Source: Exiguobacterium mexicanum
Lineage (GTDB): Bacteria; Bacillota; Bacilli; Exiguobacteriales; Exiguobacteriaceae
Length of the DNA: 64,000 nt
Direction of reading: 5' to 3'
Assembly (NCBI RefSeq): GCF_005960665.1
Contig: NZ_CP040676.1
Coordinates: forward strand, 1,250,501-1,314,500
The stretch's first letter is position 1; each line of letters starts with the position of its first letter. Under the pieces are notes generated by a model that was not told the origin of the DNA, ran no database searches, and saw only the letters and a list, made by a program, of their open reading frames with translations. The position numbers and the translations under genes were made by a program. Shown piece after piece: positions 9,250 to 18,271 of the stretch.

Positions 9250-10155
9250 ATGAAGATCGTGGTTGTTGGGTTAGGGGATGTCGCGAAAAAAGCGTATTTA
9301 CCGGTTTATGCCGGATTAGAAGGGGTGGACGTCTATCTCGTCTCGAGAGATGAGGCGAAAGCGGGGCAGCTCGTCGACAAATACCGATTCAGCGGCCATT
9401 ACCGGTCGTTACAAGACGTGCCGCTCGATGAGGTGGATGGCGTGTTGATCCATTCGACGACGTCGGCCCACGCGGACCAGGTCGGCTACGTGCTCGAGCG
9501 GGGCGTCCATGTGTTCATCGATAAGCCGGTCACGTTCTCGCTCGACGAGACGGAGCGGCTCGTGCGGCTCGCGGCAGACAACGGGGTCGAACTCGTCACC
9601 GGCTTCAATCGTCGTTTCGCGACGGCGACGGCGGCCTTGAAGGAAGTCACGGACCAAAACCTCGTCCTCATTCAAAAGAATCGCACGTATCAACCGGCGA
9701 CGCTCCGAGAGTTCATCATCGAGGATTTCGTCCACGTCGTCGACACGCTCCGTTACTTGACGAGGCTCGCACCGGTTGAGAATTTGTCGGTGCGGACGCG
9801 CTATGAAGGAGAGACGCTGAAACAGTTGCAGATTCAATTCACGGCGGGTGGGATCGAAGCGCTCGGGATCATGAACCGCGACAACGGTTGTACGGAAGAA
9901 GTGATGGAAGTGATGTCTCCGCGTCTGAAGCGGGTGTCCCGCGACGTCGAGCGCGTGTATGACTTCACGCGCGACGGCATGCTCGAGCGGGCTCTGAGTC
10001 CGTGGGAGTCGAACCTTATGCGTCGCGGCTTCACGACGATGATCGATGCGTTCATCAAGTTACTGAACGGCGAACCGAACGAGTCGGTGCTCGCTGCTGA
10101 TAGTCTGACGACGCATGCGCTCTGTGAACGCATACTAGAAGAGGCTTCGCGCTGA
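9250..10155 (+). CDS. Gfo/Idh/MocA-family NAD(P)-dependent oxidoreductase
   Basis: A 301-residue protein with an N-terminal Rossmann fold (MKIVVVGLGDVAKKAYLPVY), the family EKP-type motif as DKP in VHVFIDKPVTFS, and GFNRRF in the substrate domain. The start at 9250 is preceded by GAGGAGA; the longer frame from 9217 has none. Members oxidise or reduce sugars and inositols, or reduce biliverdin, so the substrate cannot be named. It stands alone before the symporter gene, with 60 bases between them. Confidence 0.8.
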   Translation: MKIVVVGLGDVAKKAYLPVYAGLEGVDVYLVSRDEAKAGQLVDKYRFSGHYRSLQDVPLDEVDGVLIHSTTSAHADQVGYVLERGVHVFIDKPVTFSLDETERLVRLAADNGVELVTGFNRRFATATAALKEVTDQNLVLIQKNRTYQPATLREFIIEDFVHVVDTLRYLTRLAPVENLSVRTRYEGETLKQLQIQFTAGGIEALGIMNRDNGCTEEVMEVMSPRLKRVSRDVERVYDFTRDGMLERALSPWESNLMRRGFTTMIDAFIKLLNGEPNESVLAADSLTTHALCERILEEASR

Positions 10156-10214
10156 CCGTCTCGTTTCTGCGGTCCGTCGAGCGGGTAATAACTCCGTAAA
10201 AGGAGGGGATGCGC

Positions 10215-11633
10215 ATGGACATTCGCGAGCTCGTCATGCAGGCGAATGATTTGTTATGGACGTACGTACTTATTTTTGTATTGATTGCCGGTGGGCTTTA
10301 TTTCACGATTCGGATGGGGTTCGTCCAGTTCCGGATGCTGCCTGAGATGTTCAAGCTGTTATTCGTCAAAGGGATCAAGCACGAAAAAGGACAAGTATCG
10401 TCGTTCCAGGCGTTCGCCATCGGGACGGCAGCACGGGTCGGGACCGGGAATATCGCCGGCGTCTCGACCGCGATCGCACTCGGGGGACCGGGTGCCGTGT
10501 TTTGGATGTGGCTCATCGCGTTGATTGGTTCGGCGTCAGCGTTCGTCGAGAGCACGCTCGCCCAAGTGTACAAAGTGCATGACGGCAAGGCGTGGCGCGG
10601 CGGACCGGCCTACTATATCGAACGGGCGCTCGGCCAGCGATGGCTCGGCGTCGTTTTCGCCATTCTGATCACGTTCGCGTTTGGATTTGCATTCAACTCG
10701 GTCCAGGCCAACACGATCGCCTTGTCGGTCAACAACGTCTTCGAGATCGATACGCTTTGGATCGGAATTATTTTGGCTGTCGTGACGGGGATCGTCATCT
10801 TCGGTGGGATCCGGTCCATCTCGACGCTGTCAGGGATTATCGTCCCAATCATGGCTGGCGGTTATATCTTGCTCGCCCTGTGGGTCGTCTTGACGAATTT
10901 GGAGGTCGTCCCGGCCGTATTCTCGGCCATTTTCTCAGAAGGTGTGCTCGGGTTCCGACAACTGCTTGGCGGAGCGGTCGGTGCGGCCGTCTTGCAAGGG
11001 ATTCGCCGAGGCTTGTTCTCGAACGAGGCGGGGATGGGGTCGGCCCCGAACGCGGCTGCGACCGCCGAGGTCAGTCACCCGGTCAAGCAAGGTCTCATTC
11101 AGTCACTCAGCGTGTTCGTCGATACGCTCTTTATCTGTACGGCGACGGCGATGATCGTCCTCATCTCCGGCGTGCCAGGTTCAGAAGATTTCCAAGGCAT
11201 CGAACTTGCCCAAGAGGCGCTCCTCACCGAGATCGGGCCGGTCGCGACATCGCTCATGACGATCGCGATTTTATTGTTCGCCTTCAGCTCGATCTTGGCA
11301 AACTATTATTACGGGGAGACGAACATCGAGTTCATCTCGGAACGGAAAGTGTATCTCGTCATTTACCGGATCGCCGTCATCGGGATGGTGTTGTTCGGTT
11401 CGGTCCGTTCGGCCGGGCTTGTCTGGTCGATCGCCGACATCTTCATGGGTCTGATGGCACTCGTCAACATGTACGCCATCTTCCGGCTCAGTAAAGTCGC
11501 AAAACTGTTGCTTGATGATTACGTGGCCCAGAAACGAGCAGGGCGCGATCCGGTGTTCAATCGGGACGACGTCGAGCTACCAGGGAAAGAGCACGTCGAA
11601 GCATGGGAAGCGAAACGAGAGAATATTAGTTGA
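10215..11633 (+). CDS. alsT: Alanine/glycine:sodium symporter (AGCS family)
   Basis: A 472-residue polytopic carrier that couples uptake of small neutral amino acids to sodium. The AGCS signature GTGNIAGVSTAIALGGPGAVFWMW is present, with about ten hydrophobic segments and a polar C-terminal tail. AAGGAGGGG lies too close to ATG 10209 and well placed for ATG 10215, so the latter is used. The symbol follows Bacillus usage; glutamine, alanine or glycine specificity cannot be decided here. Confidence 0.88.
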   Translation: MDIRELVMQANDLLWTYVLIFVLIAGGLYFTIRMGFVQFRMLPEMFKLLFVKGIKHEKGQVSSFQAFAIGTAARVGTGNIAGVSTAIALGGPGAVFWMWLIALIGSASAFVESTLAQVYKVHDGKAWRGGPAYYIERALGQRWLGVVFAILITFAFGFAFNSVQANTIALSVNNVFEIDTLWIGIILAVVTGIVIFGGIRSISTLSGIIVPIMAGGYILLALWVVLTNLEVVPAVFSAIFSEGVLGFRQLLGGAVGAAVLQGIRRGLFSNEAGMGSAPNAAATAEVSHPVKQGLIQSLSVFVDTLFICTATAMIVLISGVPGSEDFQGIELAQEALLTEIGPVATSLMTIAILLFAFSSILANYYYGETNIEFISERKVYLVIYRIAVIGMVLFGSVRSAGLVWSIADIFMGLMALVNMYAIFRLSKVAKLLLDDYVAQKRAGRDPVFNRDDVELPGKEHVEAWEAKRENIS

Positions 11634-11637
11634 GCGT

Positions 11638-11690
11638 AAGGCAAGGATTGACGTACAGCGCCAGCCTTGCCTTTGCTTGTTAAATCTTTT
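11638..11690 (+). terminator. Weak terminator-like hairpin after the symporter
   Basis: AAGGCAAGG pairs with CCTTGCCTT over an 18-base loop, with only a loose T-rich tail. It may be a partial terminator. Confidence 0.4.
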
Positions 11691-11739
11691 TATTTCACGT
11701 ACCGCATTTATATAATAAAAATAGAAAAGAGCGCACGAC

Positions 11740-12561
11740 ATGATACAACCCTTTCTTCACACATTCAAACGATTTTTTGCCGAACGATTCTTCGATCAAG
11801 CCGCGATGTTGGCTTACTATTTCATCCTGTCCACATTCCCATTTCTATTGTTCGTCCTCGGTATCGTCGGGTGGCTGCCGTTCTCGAGCGGAGACGTCAT
11901 CTCGGCGTTGTCTTTGGTGATGCCCGAGGCGAGTTATCGATTGTTACAAGGGAACATCGAGGCCATTTTTGATGATTCGAGACTACGCTTGGCCTCGCTC
12001 AGCATCTTACCGGCACTTTGGATCTCTTCGATGGCCGTCCAATCGCTCGTTCGCTCCTTAAACGACGCCTATCGACTGATCCGAAACAAAGCGTTCTGGC
12101 GCGGGGTGTTGCAAGACATCGCCGTGACGCTCGCGCTCATGTTCGTTTTGCCGTTCTCGTTGCTCGTCCCGGTCATCGAGACGGCGCTACGAGAGTTGGC
12201 GACCCATATCATCTTTATCGATGACATCGTCGCCCGATATGCCCAGATTTGGTTCTACTTCCGTTGGATCATCGGGACACTCATCCTGTTCAGTGTCTTC
12301 CTGCTCGTCTATAAGTGGTTGCCGAGCCATCGCGGTACATTCCGAGACAGCTGGGCCGGGGCGGCTTTTGCGACAATCGGCATCTTGACAGTTTCGAACG
12401 TATTCAGCTACTATTCACAGTATGCAAACTATGAACAGTTTTACGGTCAGCTCGGTGCCTTTATCATCTTGTTGATCTGGTTTTACCTGGCGGCCTCGGT
12501 CATCCTTCTCGGGGGACTCCTGAACGCCACGCTCATCGAACAAAAAGAAATATCCGGTTGA
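11740..12561 (+). CDS. YihY/BrkB-family inner membrane protein
   Basis: A 273-residue integral membrane protein with about six hydrophobic segments. The N-terminal half contains FFDQAAMLAYYFILSTFPFLL and the C-terminal half a GAFIILLIWFYLAASVILLGG stretch, both characteristic of the YihY family (formerly misnamed RNase BN). Function of the family in Gram-positives is not established; transport has been suggested. Ribosome binding site is weak. Confidence 0.82.
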   Translation: MIQPFLHTFKRFFAERFFDQAAMLAYYFILSTFPFLLFVLGIVGWLPFSSGDVISALSLVMPEASYRLLQGNIEAIFDDSRLRLASLSILPALWISSMAVQSLVRSLNDAYRLIRNKAFWRGVLQDIAVTLALMFVLPFSLLVPVIETALRELATHIIFIDDIVARYAQIWFYFRWIIGTLILFSVFLLVYKWLPSHRGTFRDSWAGAAFATIGILTVSNVFSYYSQYANYEQFYGQLGAFIILLIWFYLAASVILLGGLLNATLIEQKEISG

Positions 12562-12640
12562 CGTGTAAATCGTTGTTATCAATCTTTGATTCAGGGAATG
12601 ATATCGATAAGATCACATCTTTTAATCGGAGGTGGGAAAC

Positions 12641-13195
12641 ATGGATATGCAACGGCTCGTACACAATCGTCGTTTCATCGATCAAACATTGTTTTACCTC
12701 GCCTTACAATTATGGAAGTGGGTCATGTTACTGCCGATCTTGTTCTATTTGGACGTTGAGATGAGTAGCGCTCCGTTCACCCAGTATGTGATGGTCAGTC
12801 TGTTACTGTACGTTGCCTTCCGCGTCATGCAGTACGTGATTGCCGGTCGAGCCTCTTTGATGGAGCTCCTTGAGTTCGGTTATGCGGTCTTATCGCTTCT
12901 GCTCGTCCTCTCGTTACTGCTTGAAGTGGCCGCCTCACCGGGAGCCATCGCTTTGATCATTGGTGTGTTCTTGGTTCATCCGTCGCTCGCCTTGCATCAT
13001 TACCGTGACTTCTCGGAGCGGAAATGGTTGAACAAACAGTTTCAACTGTTTAGCCCGATGTTACGAAAAGGTGAGATTCCAGTCCATGTGCTCGTATTGA
13101 CAGAGGATGAAATCATCATCACGGCAGAGAGTGGTAAAGAATACACGTATCGACATATTTACTGGGGCGGGTTCTATATTGAAAATGTCTCATGA
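12641..13195 (+). CDS. Membrane protein of unknown function
   Basis: A 184-residue protein with four to five hydrophobic segments and a polar C-terminal end of about 45 residues (HVLVLTEDEIIITAESGKEYTYRH...). GGAGGTG is six bases before ATG 12641, so the upstream in-frame GTG at 12632 is not used. It is followed after 14 bases by a second small membrane protein, and the pair ends at a terminator, so they form a two-gene operon. No family is recognised. Confidence 0.65.
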   Translation: MDMQRLVHNRRFIDQTLFYLALQLWKWVMLLPILFYLDVEMSSAPFTQYVMVSLLLYVAFRVMQYVIAGRASLMELLEFGYAVLSLLLVLSLLLEVAASPGAIALIIGVFLVHPSLALHHYRDFSERKWLNKQFQLFSPMLRKGEIPVHVLVLTEDEIIITAESGKEYTYRHIYWGGFYIENVS

Positions 13196-13209
13196 AGGTG
13201 GTCTAGTCA

Positions 13210-13503
13210 TTGAATAGTATCATTGTGATGGTGTTTTGGATCGTGACGTTTATCGTATTCTTCAAAGGGGCGTTCGACATGTGGCGCGAATGGCGCACCA
13301 CGAAACAACGCTCTGTGTTATATTTTTTTATCGTCTTGATGCTCACCTGGTTCTGGTTCAACCCATATCAGCTGACGGCGCTACATCCGTTCGTCTTGAT
13401 GGCGTACTATTGGAACCGTAACCGATGGATGCGCAATGCAATGCTCGTCCTTGTGTTGGTACCATTTTTCATTCAATTATGGTTCATGGCGAGAGCGATG
13501 TAA
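13210..13503 (+). CDS. Small membrane protein of unknown function
   Basis: A 97-residue protein with three hydrophobic segments separated by short basic loops (MWREWRTTKQR, YYWNRNRWMRN). It starts at TTG 13210 behind AAGGTGGT. Partner of the preceding membrane protein gene by spacing. No motif is recognised. Confidence 0.6.
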   Translation: MNSIIVMVFWIVTFIVFFKGAFDMWREWRTTKQRSVLYFFIVLMLTWFWFNPYQLTALHPFVLMAYYWNRNRWMRNAMLVLVLVPFFIQLWFMARAM

Positions 13504-13512
13504 TCGAGTCTC

Positions 13513-13547
13513 AAGCCCGCAGATATGATATCTGCGGGCTTTTCTTT
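13513..13547 (+). terminator. Terminator of the two-gene membrane protein operon
   Basis: AAGCCCGCAGATAT and ATATCTGCGGGCTT pair almost completely, then TTTTCTTT. Confidence 0.85.
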
Positions 13548-13614
13548 AATGCATTGATCACAATGTTCTATAAAACAAGCCGCGTTAGAGTAAAGATACG
13601 TGACCGTGCGCAAC

Positions 13615-13647
13615 AAAAAAAACGCGAGCCGTTCGGCCCGCGTTTTT
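13615..13647 (-). terminator. Terminator of putP (works in both directions)
   Basis: AAAAACGCGAGCC and GGCCCGCGTTTTT pair around GTTC, with A/T runs on both sides. Confidence 0.85.
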
Positions 13648-13655
13648 GATTGATG

Positions 13656-15137
13656 TTATTCTTTTTTCGCAACGGCGAGTTCAGCTTCCATTTCACTGAA
13701 TTCACGGTTGATTCGTTTTTGTTCACGTTGGCTCGTGAACGTGCTGACGAGAACGATGGCAAGCATACTGAGGAAGAAGCCTGGCACCATCTCATAAATC
13801 ACGCTCGAGAGTCCAGTCACGATCCAAAGGATGACCGTAATGGCACCGACAAGGATTCCGGCGAGGGCACCTTGACGCGTCATCTTGTTCCAATAGAGCG
13901 ACAACAGAATCGCTGGACCAAAGGCTGAACCGAAGCCTGCCCATGCATAGCCGACGAGCGTCAAAATCGTGTTCGACGGGCTGAGCGACATGAGAGTCGC
14001 GACAACTCCGACCGTTAAGACACCGATTCGACCGGCGAGAACCATCGTCTTCTCACTTGCTTCTTTATTGAAGAACTTGCGATAGAAGTCTTCTGTCAAC
14101 GCTGACGATGTCACGAGAAGCTGTGACGATACGGTCGACATGACCGCTGCTAGAATCGCAGCGAGCAAGAATCCAGTGATGAACGGGTGGAACAATACTT
14201 CTGAGAAGCGGATGAACACCGTTTCCGGGTCAGCCAGGGCATTTCCTTGACCACGGAAGTAGGCGATTCCGACGAGACCTGTCATAACGGCACCGATGAT
14301 CGAGACTGTCATCCAGCCCATACCGATACGGCGTGCCGTCTTCAATGATTTCACATCACGGATCGCCATAAAGCGGACGATGATGTGCGGTTGACCGAAG
14401 TAACCAAGTCCCCAAGCGAGGAGACCGATAATCCCGAGCGTCGACGTCCCTTTAAAGAGGTCGAACAAATCCGTGTTGAGCGTCGTGGCCGTGTTGACGG
14501 CGTTAGAAACACCACCGACGTCTGTCAAAGCGACGATTGGGACGAGGACGAGCGCAAGAAACATGATGACACCTTGTGCAAAGTCCGTCCAACTAACGGC
14601 TGTAAAACCACCGAAGAGCGTATAAAGAATGACGACGCTAATCGTCACGATGACGCCCATCTGATAGTCAAGCCCGAACGAGCTTGCGAACAACTTCCCA
14701 CCAGACACAAGTCCGGCTGACGTGTAGAACGTGAAGAAGATGATGATAACGGATGCAGACAGGATCCGTAGCCAGTTCGAGTGATCTCGGAACCGATTCT
14801 CTAAAAAGTCAGGAATCGTGATCGAGTCATTTGCCATCTCCGTGAAGACGCGTAGACGGGGAGCGACTAACAAGTAGTTCAAGTAAGCTCCGATGACCAA
14901 TCCAACGGCTAACCAAATCGCTGATAATCCCGTAGCGTACATTGCGCCCGGAAGTCCCATTAACATCCAACCACTCATATCCGAAGCTCCGGCTGACATG
15001 GCGGTAACACCTGGCCCCATTTTACGGCCACCTAACATATAATCTGATGAATCGGTCGTTCGCTTATAGGCGACGTATCCGATGAGGAGCATCATCACGA
15101 GATAAAGCGCGATGGATACCCATTCTTGCCATAACAT
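13656..15137 (-). CDS. putP: Sodium/proline symporter PutP
   Basis: A 493-residue solute:sodium symporter of the SSS family with about 13 membrane segments. N-terminal features SDYMLGGRKMGPGVTAMSAG, MSGWMLMGLPGAMY and FTEMANDSITIPDF closely resemble PutP/OpuE proteins that import proline for nutrition or osmoprotection. The start has AGGAGGT seven bases upstream. It is a single gene ending at its own terminator. A 7-bp dyad TGTGTGA-ATC-TCACACA at 15195-15211, about 60 bases upstream, could be an operator. Proline specificity is inferred from similarity. Confidence 0.9.
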   Translation of the reverse strand: MLWQEWVSIALYLVMMLLIGYVAYKRTTDSSDYMLGGRKMGPGVTAMSAGASDMSGWMLMGLPGAMYATGLSAIWLAVGLVIGAYLNYLLVAPRLRVFTEMANDSITIPDFLENRFRDHSNWLRILSASVIIIFFTFYTSAGLVSGGKLFASSFGLDYQMGVIVTISVVILYTLFGGFTAVSWTDFAQGVIMFLALVLVPIVALTDVGGVSNAVNTATTLNTDLFDLFKGTSTLGIIGLLAWGLGYFGQPHIIVRFMAIRDVKSLKTARRIGMGWMTVSIIGAVMTGLVGIAYFRGQGNALADPETVFIRFSEVLFHPFITGFLLAAILAAVMSTVSSQLLVTSSALTEDFYRKFFNKEASEKTMVLAGRIGVLTVGVVATLMSLSPSNTILTLVGYAWAGFGSAFGPAILLSLYWNKMTRQGALAGILVGAITVILWIVTGLSSVIYEMVPGFFLSMLAIVLVSTFTSQREQKRINREFSEMEAELAVAKKE

Positions 15138-15444
15138 TTGATTACCTCCTGTACGTGTTCAATTGTTGTCGTTTTATCAATCGTAGTCCAACCATGTGTG
15201 AATCTCACACAAATGCGTCAAACTTGAATGACTCGGCGAACTTGTGACTAACCATAACGGACCTACTCAATCATTGCAAACTGTCATCTTTTCATAAAAA
15301 TGGCTCTAAAGCGCATTGTATCAATGGATAAGGCCGATATTTTTCACGGTTAAAGCTTAAATATTCTGACAATTAGTCATATAGGTGTTATCCCTGTGTC
15401 ATCTGATTGTCATATAACTCGTCTATTTTCTGATGTTTTAACAC
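15138..15444. other. putP upstream region
   Basis: About 300 AT-rich bases between the putP start and the dac terminator. The only clear structure is the dyad TGTGTGA-ATC-TCACACA at 15195-15211. Promoters for putP are expected here on the minus strand, but no convincing -35/-10 pair was fixed. Confidence 0.4.
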
Positions 15445-15484
15445 AACCACCCGCTCTTCCCTGTACAGGGAAGAGCGGGTGGTT
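15445..15484 (-). terminator. Perfect 40-bp palindrome, terminator of the carboxypeptidase gene
   Basis: Two 20-base arms (AACCACCCGCTCTTCCCTGT and its exact complement) meet without a loop ten bases after the stop codon. On the minus strand the stem is followed by GTGTTAAAAC rather than a pure T run, so it may act as a weak terminator or a 3' stabiliser. Confidence 0.6.
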
Positions 15485-15493
15485 GATGTCCAT

Positions 15494-16510
15494 TTATTCA
15501 TAAGTAATGCCGAAAGCAATCTGTTCAACCGTACGCATCGTCGGGAACGTCTGTCCTGACTTGGCCTGCATGGTTACCAAAGCGTATTGTTTGCCGTCGC
15601 GTTCCATCAAGAACACCATCGTGTAGCCTGATTCGTCCGTATATCCGGTTTTCGTTGCGGTGACAAGCTTCGAATAGTGGATGCTCCGCTTGTTGATGGC
15701 TGATCCGAGATGATACCACCAACGTCGTTTCAAATCTCCGTCCTGATCGACAAACTTCGCCTCGTATTCGTACGTCCCGGCGATGTCGACTAGCTCTGGA
15801 TACGTGCCGAACGCGTAAGTGATTTTAGCCATGTCGAGTGCAGTCGTAAAGTGTTCCGGGTCGGAGTAGCCGTGCGCATTCCGAAATTGGGTCCCGGTCA
15901 ACCCGAGTACTTTCGAACGGGCGTTCATCAAGTCGACGAACTCGGATGTCGAACCGCTTACGTATTCTGCGAGGCTATTGGCGGCGTCATTCCCCGACTC
16001 GAGTAACGTCGCATAGAGCGCCTGGCGGACAGTGAGTCGGTCACCGACTGCGAGATGGACGATGTGACTGTCCCACGGGATATCGAGTGTCGACTGTTTC
16101 ACGGTGACCACGTCTTTGTCGAGCTCGTCTTTGTCGACTGCCGTCTCATAAGCGAGGAGGGCGGTCATCAGTTTTGTCGTACTAGCGGGAAAGACGCGTT
16201 CCGATGCGTTCTTATCCACTAAAATCTGACCGTCCGTCAAATTGACGAACGCCATCGACCCGACGAGCAGATCCGGTGTATCGGCTGCTGCAATCGGTTG
16301 ATGTGTCCATTCCTTGATTGGAATCTCCGGGAAAGTTGGTCCGGATTTGACGGGGACGGCTACCGGAGCGGATGGTTCTGCTTTTGGTTCTGAGTCTTGC
16401 TTGAAGCCGATTAGGGCAGGGATGATGGCGAGTAGTCCGATCAAGGCGAGGCCGACGGTCAATCGCCTCATGATGTACGTCTTTCTACGGTGTCTTCGGT
16501 TTCGTTTCAC
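15494..16510 (-). CDS. D-alanyl-D-alanine carboxypeptidase (PBP5/DacF type)
   Basis: A 338-residue S11-family peptidase that trims the terminal D-Ala of peptidoglycan side chains. An N-terminal anchor (about residues 15-36) is followed by a proline-rich linker, then the three penicillin-binding motifs: S110-T-T-K113, S172-G-N174 and K287-T-G289. The C-terminal membrane-binding domain seen in full-length DacA/DacF is absent, so the N-terminal helix must hold it at the membrane. The start is GTG at 16510 with AAGGAG ten bases upstream. It is a single gene. Confidence 0.88.
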   Translation of the reverse strand: MKRNRRHRRKTYIMRRLTVGLALIGLLAIIPALIGFKQDSEPKAEPSAPVAVPVKSGPTFPEIPIKEWTHQPIAAADTPDLLVGSMAFVNLTDGQILVDKNASERVFPASTTKLMTALLAYETAVDKDELDKDVVTVKQSTLDIPWDSHIVHLAVGDRLTVRQALYATLLESGNDAANSLAEYVSGSTSEFVDLMNARSKVLGLTGTQFRNAHGYSDPEHFTTALDMAKITYAFGTYPELVDIAGTYEYEAKFVDQDGDLKRRWWYHLGSAINKRSIHYSKLVTATKTGYTDESGYTMVFLMERDGKQYALVTMQAKSGQTFPTMRTVEQIAFGITYE

Positions 16511-16672
16511 TATGTAATCGCTCCTTCATTGTTTACTTTTCTACCATAATGGATGGAGCCTATTGAAATCGTCATCAAAATAAAGAATCAGGTCAATAAT
16601 TGACGCGTATGAAATGAAGTGTAATGGGTATACACAATAACAGACACTCAACCTACTAAAGGAGGCACCTTC

Positions 16673-18205
16673 ATGCATCGTTATCCATTCACCAATTCCC
16701 TGTGGCGTCAACACGACGAGACCGTCCCGTATCCAAAGTTAGAAAGCTCGGTCTCATGTGACGTCGTCGTCATTGGAGCGGGCATCGCCGGGCTCGTGAC
16801 AGCCTACGAACTACAGCGACGCGGTAAACAAGTCGTCCTGCTCGAGGCGGCCGAGGTCGGACGGGGGACGACCGGTCATACGACGGCGAAATGTTCCGTG
16901 CAGCACGGGACCGTTTACTCCAAATTGATTCGAACGTTCAATCATGAGACGGCCCGGCTTTATTATGAGTTCAATCAAGAGGCCCTTCGCTATTTGCAGG
17001 GCCAGGTCGCGGACGGTTTCGACATCGATTACGAGACGAAAGATTCTTACTTATATTCTATCGACGGATCGAGCCAACTCGTCGCCGAACGGGAGGCGTA
17101 TGAGCAGCTCGACCTCGCAGGCGGGGACGCGAAGGAGGAAGTGAATGCCGCGCTCCCGCTCCAAGTGAAACAGGCCCTTGTCATCCGGGACCAAGGCCAA
17201 TTCCACCCGGTCAAGTACTTGAACGAGCTAGCCGATCGTTTCGTTGAGGCGGGCGGTCGACTCCATGAGAAGACGCGGGCGACTGAGATCAGCTCCGGGC
17301 CCCGACCGATCGTCACGACATCGACGGAGCGGCGGGTCCAGGCGAACCAAGTCGTCGTCGCCACCCATTACCCGTTCAATGATATCCGGGGACTTTATTT
17401 CTCGAAGTTCGAGGTCGAACGCTCTTATATCGTCGCTTGCGAGACCGAGCAAAGCGTGCCTGAGGGGATGTATTTGAGCGTCGATTCACCGAGTCGGTCG
17501 TTCCGTACGTTTCAGGAAGGGGAGAAGACGTACATGCTCGTCGGAGGGGAGGGTCACTTGAGTGGTCACGTGACGGAGACACGCTCGCGTTATGACCGGC
17601 TCGAGCGGTTCGCCCATGACGTGTTCGAAACGAAGAAGGCCAGCTTCCGTTGGTCCTCACAAGACTTGATCACACTCGACCATCTCCCCTATGTCGGACA
17701 GATGTTTAGCCGGGAGCCGGATGTGTTCGTCGCGACGGGATTCGCCAAGTGGGGGATGACGAACGGGATCGCCTCGGGGCTCCTCTTGGCTGATCTGTTG
17801 ACCGGTCAGGACAATCGCTTCCGAGAACTATTAAATCCACTCCGTTCCAAGTTCAAGCCGGCGGATGTCGGTCAGTTCTTGAAAACGAACCTCGACACGG
17901 CGACCCAGTTCGTCAAAGGTTCACTCGAGAAACCCGGTTCGCTCGACGACCTGCAACTGGACGAAGGAGGCATCGTCCAAGTCGACGGAAAGAAGGTCGG
18001 TGCCTATCGAGACCTCGACAACGAATGCCATCTCGTCTCGACACGGTGCACGCATATGGGCTGTACGGTCAATTGGAACGACGCCGAACGCTCGTGGGAT
18101 TGCCCTTGCCACGGGTCACGATTCGATACGAAAGGGAACGTATTGGAGGGGCCGGCGACGAAGCCGCTCTCATATGAACGGAAAACCGATGTGTCGAAAG
18201 AATAG
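16673..18205 (+). CDS. FAD-dependent oxidoreductase with C-terminal Rieske [2Fe-2S] domain
   Basis: A 510-residue two-domain redox protein. Residues from about 28 form a DAO-type FAD fold (VVVIGAGIAGLVTAYEL, G35/G37/G40, then VVLLEA), and the last 90 residues are a Rieske domain with ligands C459, H461, C477 and H480 and the disulfide partners C464 and C479. This fusion is common in Bacillota and known mainly from genomes; the substrate is not established. AAAGGAGG precedes ATG 16673. No electron-transfer partner is adjacent. Confidence 0.87.
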   Translation: MHRYPFTNSLWRQHDETVPYPKLESSVSCDVVVIGAGIAGLVTAYELQRRGKQVVLLEAAEVGRGTTGHTTAKCSVQHGTVYSKLIRTFNHETARLYYEFNQEALRYLQGQVADGFDIDYETKDSYLYSIDGSSQLVAEREAYEQLDLAGGDAKEEVNAALPLQVKQALVIRDQGQFHPVKYLNELADRFVEAGGRLHEKTRATEISSGPRPIVTTSTERRVQANQVVVATHYPFNDIRGLYFSKFEVERSYIVACETEQSVPEGMYLSVDSPSRSFRTFQEGEKTYMLVGGEGHLSGHVTETRSRYDRLERFAHDVFETKKASFRWSSQDLITLDHLPYVGQMFSREPDVFVATGFAKWGMTNGIASGLLLADLLTGQDNRFRELLNPLRSKFKPADVGQFLKTNLDTATQFVKGSLEKPGSLDDLQLDEGGIVQVDGKKVGAYRDLDNECHLVSTRCTHMGCTVNWNDAERSWDCPCHGSRFDTKGNVLEGPATKPLSYERKTDVSKE

Positions 18206-18271
18206 GCAACTTCCTTCGTCTATATTAAAGTAAAGAAGTAACGATATAACTGTCATAGGGGTGGAATCAGA

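Noticed and set aside
10592-11494. A 300-codon plus-strand frame inside the alanine symporter gene
   Set aside because: It is rich in Arg and low-complexity, has no ribosome binding site, and is an expected shadow of GC-rich coding DNA in another frame.
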